Assembly (NCBI RefSeq): GCF_010686755.1
Contig: NZ_JAAGXA010000018.1
Coordinates: forward strand, 1 to 63,067
Direction: 5' to 3'
DNA: 63,067 nt
Source of the DNA: Nocardioides zeae
Lineage (GTDB): Bacteria > Actinomycetota > Actinomycetes > Propionibacteriales > Nocardioidaceae
The position numbers and the translations under genes were made by a program. Under the pieces are notes generated by a model. It did not search any database. It saw only the letters and a list, made by a program, of their open reading frames with translations, and was not told the origin of the DNA. Shown here one piece after another: positions 50,036-59,132 of this stretch (positions are counted from its first letter, which is position 1; each line of letters begins with the position of its first letter).

Positions 50036-51343
<1,308 letters not shown>

Positions 51344-51706
51344 GTCGACTCCTCGTCGGTGCGTTCGGGCGGCAGCGCGCAACCGGTGCGCCTGCCGGAT
51401 GGGATCGTCGCCTAACCTAGCCCTCCGGCCAGGCGCCATCCCCTTCGGGCTGGTTACCCGCGGGTACGTCGCGACGCGCCTCCGCGCGCCCGTTTTGACC
51501 CGCGCGTCCCCCGCCTCGTAGTGTTGCCGGTCGCGCCCCCTGCCGCGTCGTGACTCCCGGAGCCCTCCGGACGGTCGCGGTGCAGATCCGGACGGTCGCC
51601 CCCGACGAGGGGGAGTTGAGCCGGGCAGTGTTCGTCAGAGGTCGCGGAACCACCACCCGGCCGGGGGCTTCCCGGGCGGGTCCACGAACGAGAAGAAGGC
51701 ACGACG
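51344..51706. other. 363-nt divergent spacer between gltA and rplM
   Basis: No supported gene. It holds the gltA ribosome-binding site, the rplM promoter (51495-51524) and a leader of about 175 nt for rplM. The leader contains a 13-bp direct repeat (51566-51578 and 51587-51599) and an imperfect GC hairpin at about 51655-51681 shortly before the start. Confidence 0.7.
51495..51524 (+). promoter_or_regulatory. promoter of rplM-rpsI
   Basis: TTGACC at 51495-51500 and TAGTGT at 51519-51524 are separated by 18 nt, a good housekeeping sigma promoter. Transcription would start near 51531. Confidence 0.7.
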
Positions 51707-52156
51707 TTGCGTACGTACGCCCCGAAGCCCGCTGACATCCAGCGCGAGTGGCTCGTCATCGACGCACAGGACATCGTCCTGGGCCGCCTCGCGGTCCAGG
51801 TCGCGAACCTGCTGCGCGGCAAGCACAAGCCGCAGTTCGCCCCCAACGCCGACACCGGTGACTTCGTCATCGTCGTCAACGCGGAGAAGGTCGCGCTGTC
51901 CGGCACCAAGAAGACGACCAAGCTCGCCTACCGCCACTCGGGCTACCCCGGTGGTCTCACCGCGACCCCGATCGGTGAGCTCCTGGAGAAGGATGCGCGC
52001 AAGGCGATCGAGAAGGCCGTGTGGGGCATGCTGCCGAAGAACCGTCTCGGCCGGCAGCAGCTGAAGAAGCTCAAGGTCTACTCCGGCCCCGAGCACCCGC
52101 ACAGCGCCCAGCAGGCGAAGCCCTACGAGATCACGCAGATCTCGCAGGGTCGCTGA
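51707..52156 (+). CDS. rplM: 50S ribosomal protein L13
   Basis: A 149-residue large-subunit protein, full length for the family (RTYAPKPADIQREWLVID at the start, KKLKVYSGPEHPH near the end). The start is TTG, preceded by AGAAGAAGG at about 6 nt. It is followed by rpsI after 50 nt and shares its promoter, as in nearly all bacteria. Confidence 0.97.
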   Translation: MRTYAPKPADIQREWLVIDAQDIVLGRLAVQVANLLRGKHKPQFAPNADTGDFVIVVNAEKVALSGTKKTTKLAYRHSGYPGGLTATPIGELLEKDARKAIEKAVWGMLPKNRLGRQQLKKLKVYSGPEHPHSAQQAKPYEITQISQGR

Positions 52157-52206
52157 CCCCCACCGCCACCGCGCACCCCCAGACTCCAGGATCAGTGAGG
52201 AACACC

Positions 52207-52707
52207 GTGAGCACTCCCGAGACCGAGGTCGAGGAGACCTACGAGGTCAACGAGCAGGGCGTCGCCTACAGCAGCGAGAGCGCCCCGAGCGCCGACGCTC
52301 CTGAGCGCATCGCCACCATCGCCCCCGCTGCGGCCACCGGCCGTCGCAAGGAGGCCGTGGCCCGTGTCCGCATCGTGCCGGGCACCGGCGTGTGGACCAT
52401 CAACGGCCGCACCCTCGACTCGTACTTCCCGAACAAGCTGCACCAGCAGGTCGTCAACGAGCCCTTCGCGACGACCCAACTCGAGGGCCGCTTCGACGTC
52501 ATCGCCCGCATCCACGGCGGTGGCATCACCGGTCAGGCCGGCGCCCTGCGCCTCGGCGTGGCCCGTGCGCTCAACGACGTCGACGTCGAGGCCAACCGCC
52601 CGTCGCTCAAGAAGGCCGGGCTGCTCCGTCGCGACGCCCGCGTCATCGAGCGCAAGAAGGCCGGTCTCAAGAAGGCCCGCAAGGCGCCGCAGTTCAGCAA
52701 GCGCTGA
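52207..52707 (+). CDS. rpsI: 30S ribosomal protein S9
   Basis: 166 residues. An acidic 35-residue N-terminal extension typical of actinobacteria precedes the conserved core (TGRRKEAVARVRIVPG to LKKARKAPQFSKR). The basic SKR end reaches the decoding site of the ribosome in known structures. The GTG at 52207 is chosen because TGAGGA lies 7 nt before it; an upstream in-frame GTG at 52195 has no such signal. Confidence 0.96.
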   Translation: MSTPETEVEETYEVNEQGVAYSSESAPSADAPERIATIAPAAATGRRKEAVARVRIVPGTGVWTINGRTLDSYFPNKLHQQVVNEPFATTQLEGRFDVIARIHGGGITGQAGALRLGVARALNDVDVEANRPSLKKAGLLRRDARVIERKKAGLKKARKAPQFSKR

Positions 52708-52728
52708 TCGTCCCGCCGCGCGTCGGCC

Positions 52729-52759
52729 GCCCGGGTGTCGTCCTCGACGACACCCGGGC
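52729..52759. terminator. intrinsic terminator after rpsI
   Basis: A perfect 14-bp stem (GCCCGGGTGTCGTC and its inverse) around CTC, followed by TGCTGTTT, a short T-containing tail. Confidence 0.85.
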
Positions 52760-52828
52760 GTGCTGTTTCCCGCCCTGCCGGGGTCGCCGCGCGGTCCGTC
52801 CGGGCAGGGCGGGGAACGGAGCTCCTTC

Positions 52829-54184
52829 ATGACGCGCCTCTTCGGGACGGACGGCGTCCGCGGACTCGCGAACGACGTCCTCACCGCCGAGCTGGCCCTC
52901 GACCTCTCCGTCGCCGCGGCGCACGTGCTGGCGGAGGCCGGCGCGCTCACCCACGCGGACGGCTCCCGTCCGCTGGCCGTCGTCGGCCGCGACACCCGCA
53001 TCTCCGGCCAGTTCCTCGAGGCCGCCGTGGTCGCGGGCCTCGCGTCGGCCGGTGTCGACGTGCTGCTCCTCGGGGTGCTGCCGACCCCGGGGGTCGCCTA
53101 CCTCACCGACGTGCTCGACGCCGACCTCGGCGTCATGCTCTCGGCCTCGCACAACCCCATGCCCGACAACGGCATCAAGTTCCTCGCGCGCGGGGGCGTC
53201 AAGCTGGACGACGCCATCGAGCGTGCGATCGAGGCCCGCCTGCGCGAGCCGTGGCAGCGGCCCACAGGGGCCGGCGTCGGGCGCGTGAGCACCCACGTCG
53301 GTGGCCACGAGCAGTACGTCGCGCACCTCGCCTCGACCCTCACCGCCCCCCTCGCCGGGCTGACGCTCGTGCTCGACTGCGCCGAGGGTGCGGCCAGCGA
53401 GGTCGGGCCGGCCGCCCTGCGCGCCGCCGGGGCCGAGGTCGTCGCCATCCACGCCTCGCCCGACGGCCTCAACATCAACGACGGCTGCGGCTCCACCCAC
53501 CTGGGACCGCTGCGGGCCGCGGTCCTCGCGCACGGGGCCGACGCGGGCTTCGCCCTCGACGGCGACGCCGACCGCTGCCTGGCGGTCGACGCGCGGGGCG
53601 AGGACGTCGACGGGGACCAGATCCTCGCCGTACTGGCCCTCGCGATGCACGAGGCCGGCGAGCTCGCCGGCGACACCGTCGTGGCGACCGTCATGAGCAA
53701 CCTCGGGTTCACCCGCGCGCTGGCGGAGCACGGCATCGCGGTCACGGCCACGCAGGTGGGTGACCGCTACGTGCTCGAGGAGATGAACGCCGCCGGACGC
53801 GTGCTCGGGGGCGAGCAGTCGGGCCACGTCGTCATGCGTCGCCACGCCACGACGGGAGACGGCCTCCTCACCGCGCTCCACCTCGCCCAGCGGATGGCCG
53901 TCACCGGGTCGTCGCTGGCCGACCTCGCCGGTGTCATGACGCGGATGCCGCAGGTGCTCGTCAACGTCCGCGGCGTCGACAAGGCCCGCACCGACGACGC
54001 GGAGCTCCAGGCCGCGGTCGCGGCCGAGCAGGACCGGCTCGGGGACTCCGGCCGCATCCTGCTGCGGCCCTCGGGCACCGAGCCCGTCGTGCGGGTCATG
54101 GTCGAGGCGACCACGGACGTCGAGGCCCAGGAGGTCGCCGACCGGCTCGCCGCGGTCGTGCGCGACCGCCTGACCCTGGCCTGA
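52829..54184 (+). CDS. glmM: Phosphoglucosamine mutase
   Basis: A 451-residue enzyme converting glucosamine 6-phosphate to glucosamine 1-phosphate for peptidoglycan and cell-wall precursors. The N-terminus is RLFGTDGVRG, the phosphoserine is Ser107 in SASHNP, the metal loop is DGDADRC near residue 248, and the sugar and phosphate loops are GEQSGH and RPSGTEP. rplM-rpsI-glmM is the standard actinobacterial order. The ATG follows GGAGCTCC weakly. Confidence 0.96.
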   Translation: MTRLFGTDGVRGLANDVLTAELALDLSVAAAHVLAEAGALTHADGSRPLAVVGRDTRISGQFLEAAVVAGLASAGVDVLLLGVLPTPGVAYLTDVLDADLGVMLSASHNPMPDNGIKFLARGGVKLDDAIERAIEARLREPWQRPTGAGVGRVSTHVGGHEQYVAHLASTLTAPLAGLTLVLDCAEGAASEVGPAALRAAGAEVVAIHASPDGLNINDGCGSTHLGPLRAAVLAHGADAGFALDGDADRCLAVDARGEDVDGDQILAVLALAMHEAGELAGDTVVATVMSNLGFTRALAEHGIAVTATQVGDRYVLEEMNAAGRVLGGEQSGHVVMRRHATTGDGLLTALHLAQRMAVTGSSLADLAGVMTRMPQVLVNVRGVDKARTDDAELQAAVAAEQDRLGDSGRILLRPSGTEPVVRVMVEATTDVEAQEVADRLAAVVRDRLTLA

Positions 54185-54200
54185 CGCGCGCCGTACCGGG

Positions 54201-54245
54201 GTCGTGGCCCCAGCGCCACGGAAAACGGCCCGGTGGGGCCACGAC
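54201..54245. terminator. inverted repeat between convergent glmM and yihY-like gene
   Basis: GTCGTGGCCCCA (54201-54212) and its exact inverse (54234-54245) flank a 21-nt loop containing GGAAAAC. It lies 16 nt after glmM and ends next to the stop codon of the convergent gene, so it can serve both. Confidence 0.8.
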
Positions 54246-55244
54246 TCAGGGGTGCTCGCCGACGGTCCGCGCGTGGGGGCGCCCCGGGTCGGGCTCGGCG
54301 GGCTCCTCGTCGCCCGCGCGGATCGCCTCGAGCTGGGCGCAGACCGCGGCGCCGTAGAAGAACGCGACCGACGACATCACCGCCCACAGGAGCAGCGCGA
54401 TGATGCCGGCCAGCGGGCCGTAGACCGTGCTGAACGACCCCGAGAGGCCGACGTACGCCGCGAGCCCGGCCGTCGCGACGAGCACGAGCACCACGGTGAC
54501 GGCCGACCCGAACGCCACCCAGGAGAGCGCCGGCTGGCGGCGGCGCGGTGACTTCTCCAGGAGCAGCGCGATGGTGACGACGAGGAGCAGGATGCCGGCC
54601 GGCCAGCGGCCGACGGACCAGGCGAGCACGGCCGCGTCCGACCAGCCGTACTCCGTCTCCATGGCCCGGGCGAACTCGCGCCCGGCCACGAGCAGCAGGA
54701 AGCCGAGCCCGACGGGGGCGGCGAGCACGGCGGTGAGGACGGCCGCGCGTCCGTACTTCGCCGGCGCGGGGCGGTCGCGCCGGATGCCGTAGATCCGGTT
54801 CGTACCGCGCTCCACCTGCGCCATCGCCACCGTCATGGAGAGCAGGGAGAACAGCAGGCCGCCCCCGAGGGCGATCTCACCGGCGAGCTCGGCGCTGTCG
54901 TCCCCCTCCTCGTCGGCGCCGGCGAGGGCGTCGACGAGGGCGTCGTCCTGGCCCGCGCCCGGGCTGACCGCGTCCACGGTGGCGGCGATGACCCGGGACG
55001 GCCGCTCGGCGTCGAGGTCGGCCGCGAGCCCGGTCAGCGCCAGGAGGAAGGGCACCACGGCCAGGGTCGCCTGCAGCGCCAGGGCGCGCGAGCTGCTGAA
55101 CCCGTCGCCGTACCGGAAGCGCACGAAGGCCTCGGCCAGCACACGGCGGGGCCCGACCCGTCGCAGCAGGTGGAAGGCGTCGTCGGCGTCGAGCTCGTCA
55201 CCGTCCAGCTCGGTGGTGACGGGGACGGTGCGCGCCGTGGTCAT
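54246..55244 (-). CDS. YihY/BrkB family inner-membrane protein
   Basis: 332 residues with about six hydrophobic helices. After a hydrophilic N-terminus of 45 residues comes the family signature (SSSRALALQATLAVVPFLLAL), a loop rich in Asp/Glu (about 90-120), and a C-terminal GAAVCAQLEAIR end. YihY/BrkB proteins were once taken for ribonuclease BN; they are now treated as membrane proteins of unknown, possibly transport, function. The gene stands alone, convergent with glmM and divergent from the RDD-FHA gene. Confidence 0.9.
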   Translation of the reverse strand: MTTARTVPVTTELDGDELDADDAFHLLRRVGPRRVLAEAFVRFRYGDGFSSSRALALQATLAVVPFLLALTGLAADLDAERPSRVIAATVDAVSPGAGQDDALVDALAGADEEGDDSAELAGEIALGGGLLFSLLSMTVAMAQVERGTNRIYGIRRDRPAPAKYGRAAVLTAVLAAPVGLGFLLLVAGREFARAMETEYGWSDAAVLAWSVGRWPAGILLLVVTIALLLEKSPRRRQPALSWVAFGSAVTVVLVLVATAGLAAYVGLSGSFSTVYGPLAGIIALLLWAVMSSVAFFYGAAVCAQLEAIRAGDEEPAEPDPGRPHARTVGEHP

Positions 55245-55377
55245 GGCGAGGGAGAGTACGCGTCGGCTCCCGGTCCAGACCGTTGCGGATCGGGGGATTG
55301 GGGGCCGGTCGGGGTGGGTACGCCTCGCCGGGCCGTCGCCGGGAGGGGGCGGCGACCGTGCCCACGAGGAGGAAACG

Positions 55378-56586
55378 ATGAGCTACCCGAGCTACGGCGC
55401 ACCGGCACAGGGCGGGGGGGCTCCCGAGTACGCCGGCATCGGCGTGCGGTTCGGGGCCTTCCTGGTCGACGGCCTGGTGGCGGGCGTGCCCTACGGCATC
55501 CTGGCCGGCATCGGCATCGCCGTCGCACCCGACCAGGCCGCGATCTTCACGAGCATCGGCCTCGTGGTGCTCTTCGGCGTGCTGGTCGCCAACATCTGGC
55601 TCGAGGGCACCAAGGGTGCCTCGATCGGCAAGAAGATGCTCGGCCTGAGCACCGTGGGGGCCGACACCCTGCAGCCCATCGGCTTCGGGAAGGCGTTCCT
55701 GCGCACGCTCGTGCGCGGCGCGCTCGGGGCCTGCGCGATCCTGCAGATCGTCAACGCGGTCATCGCCAACGGCGACAGCCGCAAGCAGTCGTGGCACGAC
55801 AAGTCGGTCGGCAGCGTCGTCGTGCGCACCGCCTCGCTCGCGGGCGCCTCGGCCGGCGGCGGTTCCTACGCGGCGGAGTCCGGCTACGACCAGGGCGGCT
55901 ACGAGCAGCAGGGCGGGTACGACCAGGGCGGCTACGAGCAGGGCGGCTACGACCAGGGCGGCTACGAGCAGTCGCCGTGGAGCCAGCAGTCGACGGGCTA
56001 CGAGACCGGTTCCACCGGGTACGACGCGGCGCCGGCCTCGGGCGGCTACGAGCAGGCCTCGGGTGGCGACGCGGGCGGCTATGCGCCGTACGGGCAGCAG
56101 GACGCCCCGGCCGACCCCTACGCCCCGCCGGCGGGGGCGACGCCGAGCGCCTCGACGCAGCCCATCCCGACGGACGCGCCGAGCTCCCCGTCGTCGACCG
56201 GCGGGTGGGCCGCGCCCGCCGCTGCCGCTGGTGCCGCGTCCGGCCCGTCCGCGCCCGGCCAGCGGGCGAAGATCGTGCGTCTCGTCATGGACGACGGCAC
56301 CGTGCTGCCGCGCGGTGAGCGCGTCGTGGTCGGCCGGTCGCCGGTCGACGCCGCCGGCGGCCTCTGCCACGTGCTGGCCGACCCGGGCCGGAGCCTCTCG
56401 AAGTCGCACGCCGCGTTCGTCCGCTCCGGCGAGGACATCACGGTCGAGGACCTCAACTCCACCAACGGGGTGGCCGTCTCGCGGGACGGCTCGGAGTTCC
56501 TCGTGCAGCCCGGTGCGGTGACGCCCCTGCGGGTGGGCGACAAGGTGCTCATGGGCGACCGCCACGTCGTCGTCGAGGAGATCTGA
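55378..56586 (+). CDS. RDD domain membrane protein with C-terminal FHA domain
   Basis: 402 residues; ATG preceded by AGGAGG. An RDD membrane domain (about 18-150) has the characteristic arginine and aspartates (GVRFGAFLVDGLV) and several hydrophobic helices, followed by SWHDKSVGSVVVR. A low-complexity region (about 165-300) repeats GYDQGGYEQ and then Pro/Ala/Ser. The C-terminal FHA domain (about 305-402) has VVGRSPVD, SKSHAAF and NSTNGVAV, the three conserved loops that read phosphothreonine. The protein could tether a phosphorylated partner of a Ser/Thr kinase to the membrane. Confidence 0.92.
   Translation: MSYPSYGAPAQGGGAPEYAGIGVRFGAFLVDGLVAGVPYGILAGIGIAVAPDQAAIFTSIGLVVLFGVLVANIWLEGTKGASIGKKMLGLSTVGADTLQPIGFGKAFLRTLVRGALGACAILQIVNAVIANGDSRKQSWHDKSVGSVVVRTASLAGASAGGGSYAAESGYDQGGYEQQGGYDQGGYEQGGYDQGGYEQSPWSQQSTGYETGSTGYDAAPASGGYEQASGGDAGGYAPYGQQDAPADPYAPPAGATPSASTQPIPTDAPSSPSSTGGWAAPAAAAGAASGPSAPGQRAKIVRLVMDDGTVLPRGERVVVGRSPVDAAGGLCHVLADPGRSLSKSHAAFVRSGEDITVEDLNSTNGVAVSRDGSEFLVQPGAVTPLRVGDKVLMGDRHVVVEEI
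55882..55975 (+). repeat. tandem repeat encoding Gly-Tyr-Asp/Glu-Gln-Gly units
   Basis: In-frame imperfect 15-bp units (GGCTACGACCAGGGC and variants) within the RDD-FHA gene. Confidence 0.8.
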
Positions 56587-56670
56587 CCGGCCACCGACCT
56601 GGCCCGGACGAGCTCGACCGGGGCCCGGGGCGAGCGGGATAACCGCTCGCCCCCGGCCCCGCGTGCGTCC

Positions 56671-56676
56671 TAGGGT
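56671..56676 (+). promoter_or_regulatory. candidate -10 element of the GNAT gene
   Basis: TAGGGT ends 8 nt before the ATG at 56685; no ribosome-binding site is seen. Confidence 0.4.
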
Positions 56677-56684
56677 CCCGGACC

Positions 56685-57722
56685 ATGAGCGCCACGAGCA
56701 CGGTCCGGGTCGAGCGGCTCGACCCTGCGTCCACCGGCTTCGACGAGGCCGCCCGTGCGTGGCACGGCGTCTACGAGGCGGCGTGCCGCTACGGGCGCGC
56801 CGGTCGGGCCAACACCTGGTCCTTCGCCCACCTGCGCGCGGGCGTGACCTCGGACCGTCCCGACCTGGTGCGGCACGCCTACGTGGCACGCGCCGACGGC
56901 GAGGTCGTGGGCGGCGGCATGCTCTCGCTGCCGCAGCTCGACAACCTCACGACGGCGAGCCCCGACGTCTGGGTGCCCGTCGAGGGGCGCCGCCGCGGGA
57001 TCGGCCGCGCCGTCCACGCCGCCCTGGTGGCCGACGCGGTCGCGGCCGGTCGCTCCGTCCTCCAGGCGGCGGTCCACGAGGGCCCGGGGGAGCACGGCGA
57101 GGACCTCGGCGGCCCGGGGTTCTCGGCGGCGCTGGGGTACGAGGTCGCGCTCGTCGAGCTGCAGAGCCGGCTGGACCTCCCCGTGCCCGCCGCCACCCTC
57201 GACGCACTGGCGGCTGCGGCGGCGCCGCACCACGCGGCGTACACCCTGCGGTCCCGGCAGGGCCCGGTCCCCGACGACCTCGTGGCGTCGTACGTCGAGC
57301 TCGACGCCATCGTCGACGTCGAGGCCCCGTCGGGCGACCTCGACATCGAGCCGCTGCACGCGGACGTCGACGTCTGGCGGCACAAGGAGCGTGAGGCCGC
57401 CGCGCAGGGTCGGCGCAACGTGTCGACCGCCGCGGTGGCGCCCGACGGCGACGTGGTCGCACTGACGGAGCTGTGGGCGAACGACCACGAGCCCGAGCGG
57501 CTCAACCAGTGGAGCACCATCGTGCGCCGCGACCACCGGGGCCACCGGCTGGGCCTGGCGCTCAAGGTGGCCAACCACCGGCTCGCCCAGGAGCGCTTCC
57601 CCGAGGCACGGCAGGTCGTGACGTGGAACGCGGAGAGCAACGCGCACATGCTCGCCGTCAACGTCGACCTGGGCTTCCGCGTCGTCGAGCGGACCCGGTC
57701 GGTGCAGCTCCGTCTCGGGTGA
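56685..57722 (+). CDS. GNAT family N-acetyltransferase, tandem-domain type
   Basis: 345 residues, about twice the length of a single GNAT domain. The first half has an acetyl-CoA loop VEGRRRGIGRAVH near residue 104. The second half has the better-preserved VRRDHRGHRLGLALK near 283 and a final WNAESNAHMLAVNVDLGF segment, the typical last strand and helix of the fold. This layout is shared with mycothiol synthase (MshD) and related two-domain acetyltransferases, but the substrate is not evident. The ATG follows a TAGGGT box. Confidence 0.85.
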   Translation: MSATSTVRVERLDPASTGFDEAARAWHGVYEAACRYGRAGRANTWSFAHLRAGVTSDRPDLVRHAYVARADGEVVGGGMLSLPQLDNLTTASPDVWVPVEGRRRGIGRAVHAALVADAVAAGRSVLQAAVHEGPGEHGEDLGGPGFSAALGYEVALVELQSRLDLPVPAATLDALAAAAAPHHAAYTLRSRQGPVPDDLVASYVELDAIVDVEAPSGDLDIEPLHADVDVWRHKEREAAAQGRRNVSTAAVAPDGDVVALTELWANDHEPERLNQWSTIVRRDHRGHRLGLALKVANHRLAQERFPEARQVVTWNAESNAHMLAVNVDLGFRVVERTRSVQLRLG

Positions 57723-57734
57723 GGCCGGGTCGGC

Positions 57735-57740
57735 TAGATT
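57735..57740 (+). promoter_or_regulatory. candidate -10 element of the TerD gene
   Basis: TAGATT ends 8 nt before the GTG at 57749, inside the 26-nt gap after the GNAT gene; no ribosome-binding site. Confidence 0.45.
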
Positions 57741-57748
57741 CACGTCTC

Positions 57749-59119
57749 GTGATCACCTTGGCGAAGGGCGCCAACGCGCCGCTGTCCGCGACGAACCTGT
57801 CCGTCACCGTCGACGTGGCGGCGTCCGCCGACCTCTCCGCACTGCTGGTGACGGAGGCGGGGAAGGTGCGCAGCGACGCCGACTTCATCTTCTACAACCA
57901 GCCCAGCGGCCCGGGCGTGACGTGCGTGCCCGCCTCGGGCGGCCAGGGCTGGCGCGTCGACGTCGACCTCACCGCGGTGCCGTCGGACGTGCACGCCGTG
58001 CGCCTCGTGACCTCCCTCGACGACGGCGGCCGGGTCTTCGGCCAGGTGGGCCAGCCCGTCGCCCGCATCGCCAGCGGCGGCCAGCCGGTCGCCGAGTTCC
58101 CGATGACGGGGCTCGACCGCGAGACGATCGTCGTGATGGTGGAGCTCTACCGGCGCAACGGGGAGTGGAAGGTGCGGGCCGTGGGCCGGGGGTACGACGG
58201 CGGCCTCGCCGACCTGATCCGCGACCACGGCGTCAGCGTCGACGACGAGCCTGCGACCCCGGCGGCACCCCCGGCTCCGGCGGCTCCGGCGGCTCCGGCG
58301 ACGCCGAGCTACCCGCCCGCGCCCCAGCAGCCCCCGGCTGCGCCGAGCTACCCGCCGAGCGCGCCGTCGTACCCGCCGAGCGCGCCCAGCTACCCGCCCG
58401 CGCCCCAGCAGCCGCCGGCTGCGCCGAGCTACCCGCCGAGCGCGCCGTCGTACCCGCCGGCCGCAGCCCCGTCCCCGCAGCAGTCCCCGCAGCAGGCCCC
58501 GCAGCAGGCGCCGCAGGCGGGCGGCGGCGAGGTCAGCCTCCGCAAGGGTGCCTCGGTGTCGCTCCAGAAGGGCCAGCGCGTGCGTCTCACGAAGGACGGC
58601 GGCCAGAAGCTGACGCAGGTGCGCATGGGTCTCGGGTGGGACCCGGTCCGCAAGGGCGGTCTGTTCGGATCGCGCGAGGTGGAGATCGACCTCGACGCCT
58701 CGGTGGTGCTCTTCGCGAGCGGTCAGCCCGTCGACCTGGCGTTCTACAACAACCTCACGACGCGCGACGGCTCCGTGCGCCACCTCGGCGACAACCGGAC
58801 GGGCGAGGGTGACGGCGACGACGAGACGATCGTCGTCGACCTCACGCGCGTGCCGGTGCACGTGGACGCGCTGGTGTTCATCGTGACGAGCTACGGCGGG
58901 CAGACGTTCCAGCAGGTGCAGAACGCGTTCTGCCGCCTCATCGACCACACCGACGGCGAGCTGGCGCGCTACACGCTGACCGGCGGCCTGCCGGTCACCG
59001 GCATGGTGATGGCGAAGGTCTACCGCGAGGGCGGCGACTGGAAGCTGCAGGCCATCGGTGACGGCCTCAACGCGAAGGTGCCGGGCGAGGCCGTGCCGCA
59101 GCTCGCGAAGTTCCTGTGA
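57749..59119 (+). CDS. TerD family protein with two TerD domains
   Basis: 456 residues. Domain 1 (about 1-165) opens ITLAKGANAPL, has SDADFIFYNQP and ends RRNGEWKVRAVG, but lacks the acidic calcium loop. Domain 2 (about 265-456) opens VSLRKGASVSLQKGQ, has LAFYNN and the complete loop GDNRTGEGDGDDE, then GGDWKLQAIG. The linker between them is rich in Pro/Ala/Tyr with repeated PSYPP. TerD proteins are calcium-binding stress proteins linked to tellurite, phage and envelope stress. It is followed closely by a TerD fusion and a GNAT, likely one operon. Start GTG by position after TAGATT. Confidence 0.93.
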   Translation: MITLAKGANAPLSATNLSVTVDVAASADLSALLVTEAGKVRSDADFIFYNQPSGPGVTCVPASGGQGWRVDVDLTAVPSDVHAVRLVTSLDDGGRVFGQVGQPVARIASGGQPVAEFPMTGLDRETIVVMVELYRRNGEWKVRAVGRGYDGGLADLIRDHGVSVDDEPATPAAPPAPAAPAAPATPSYPPAPQQPPAAPSYPPSAPSYPPSAPSYPPAPQQPPAAPSYPPSAPSYPPAAAPSPQQSPQQAPQQAPQAGGGEVSLRKGASVSLQKGQRVRLTKDGGQKLTQVRMGLGWDPVRKGGLFGSREVEIDLDASVVLFASGQPVDLAFYNNLTTRDGSVRHLGDNRTGEGDGDDETIVVDLTRVPVHVDALVFIVTSYGGQTFQQVQNAFCRLIDHTDGELARYTLTGGLPVTGMVMAKVYREGGDWKLQAIGDGLNAKVPGEAVPQLAKFL

Positions 59120-59132
59120 GGCGGGCCCGGCG

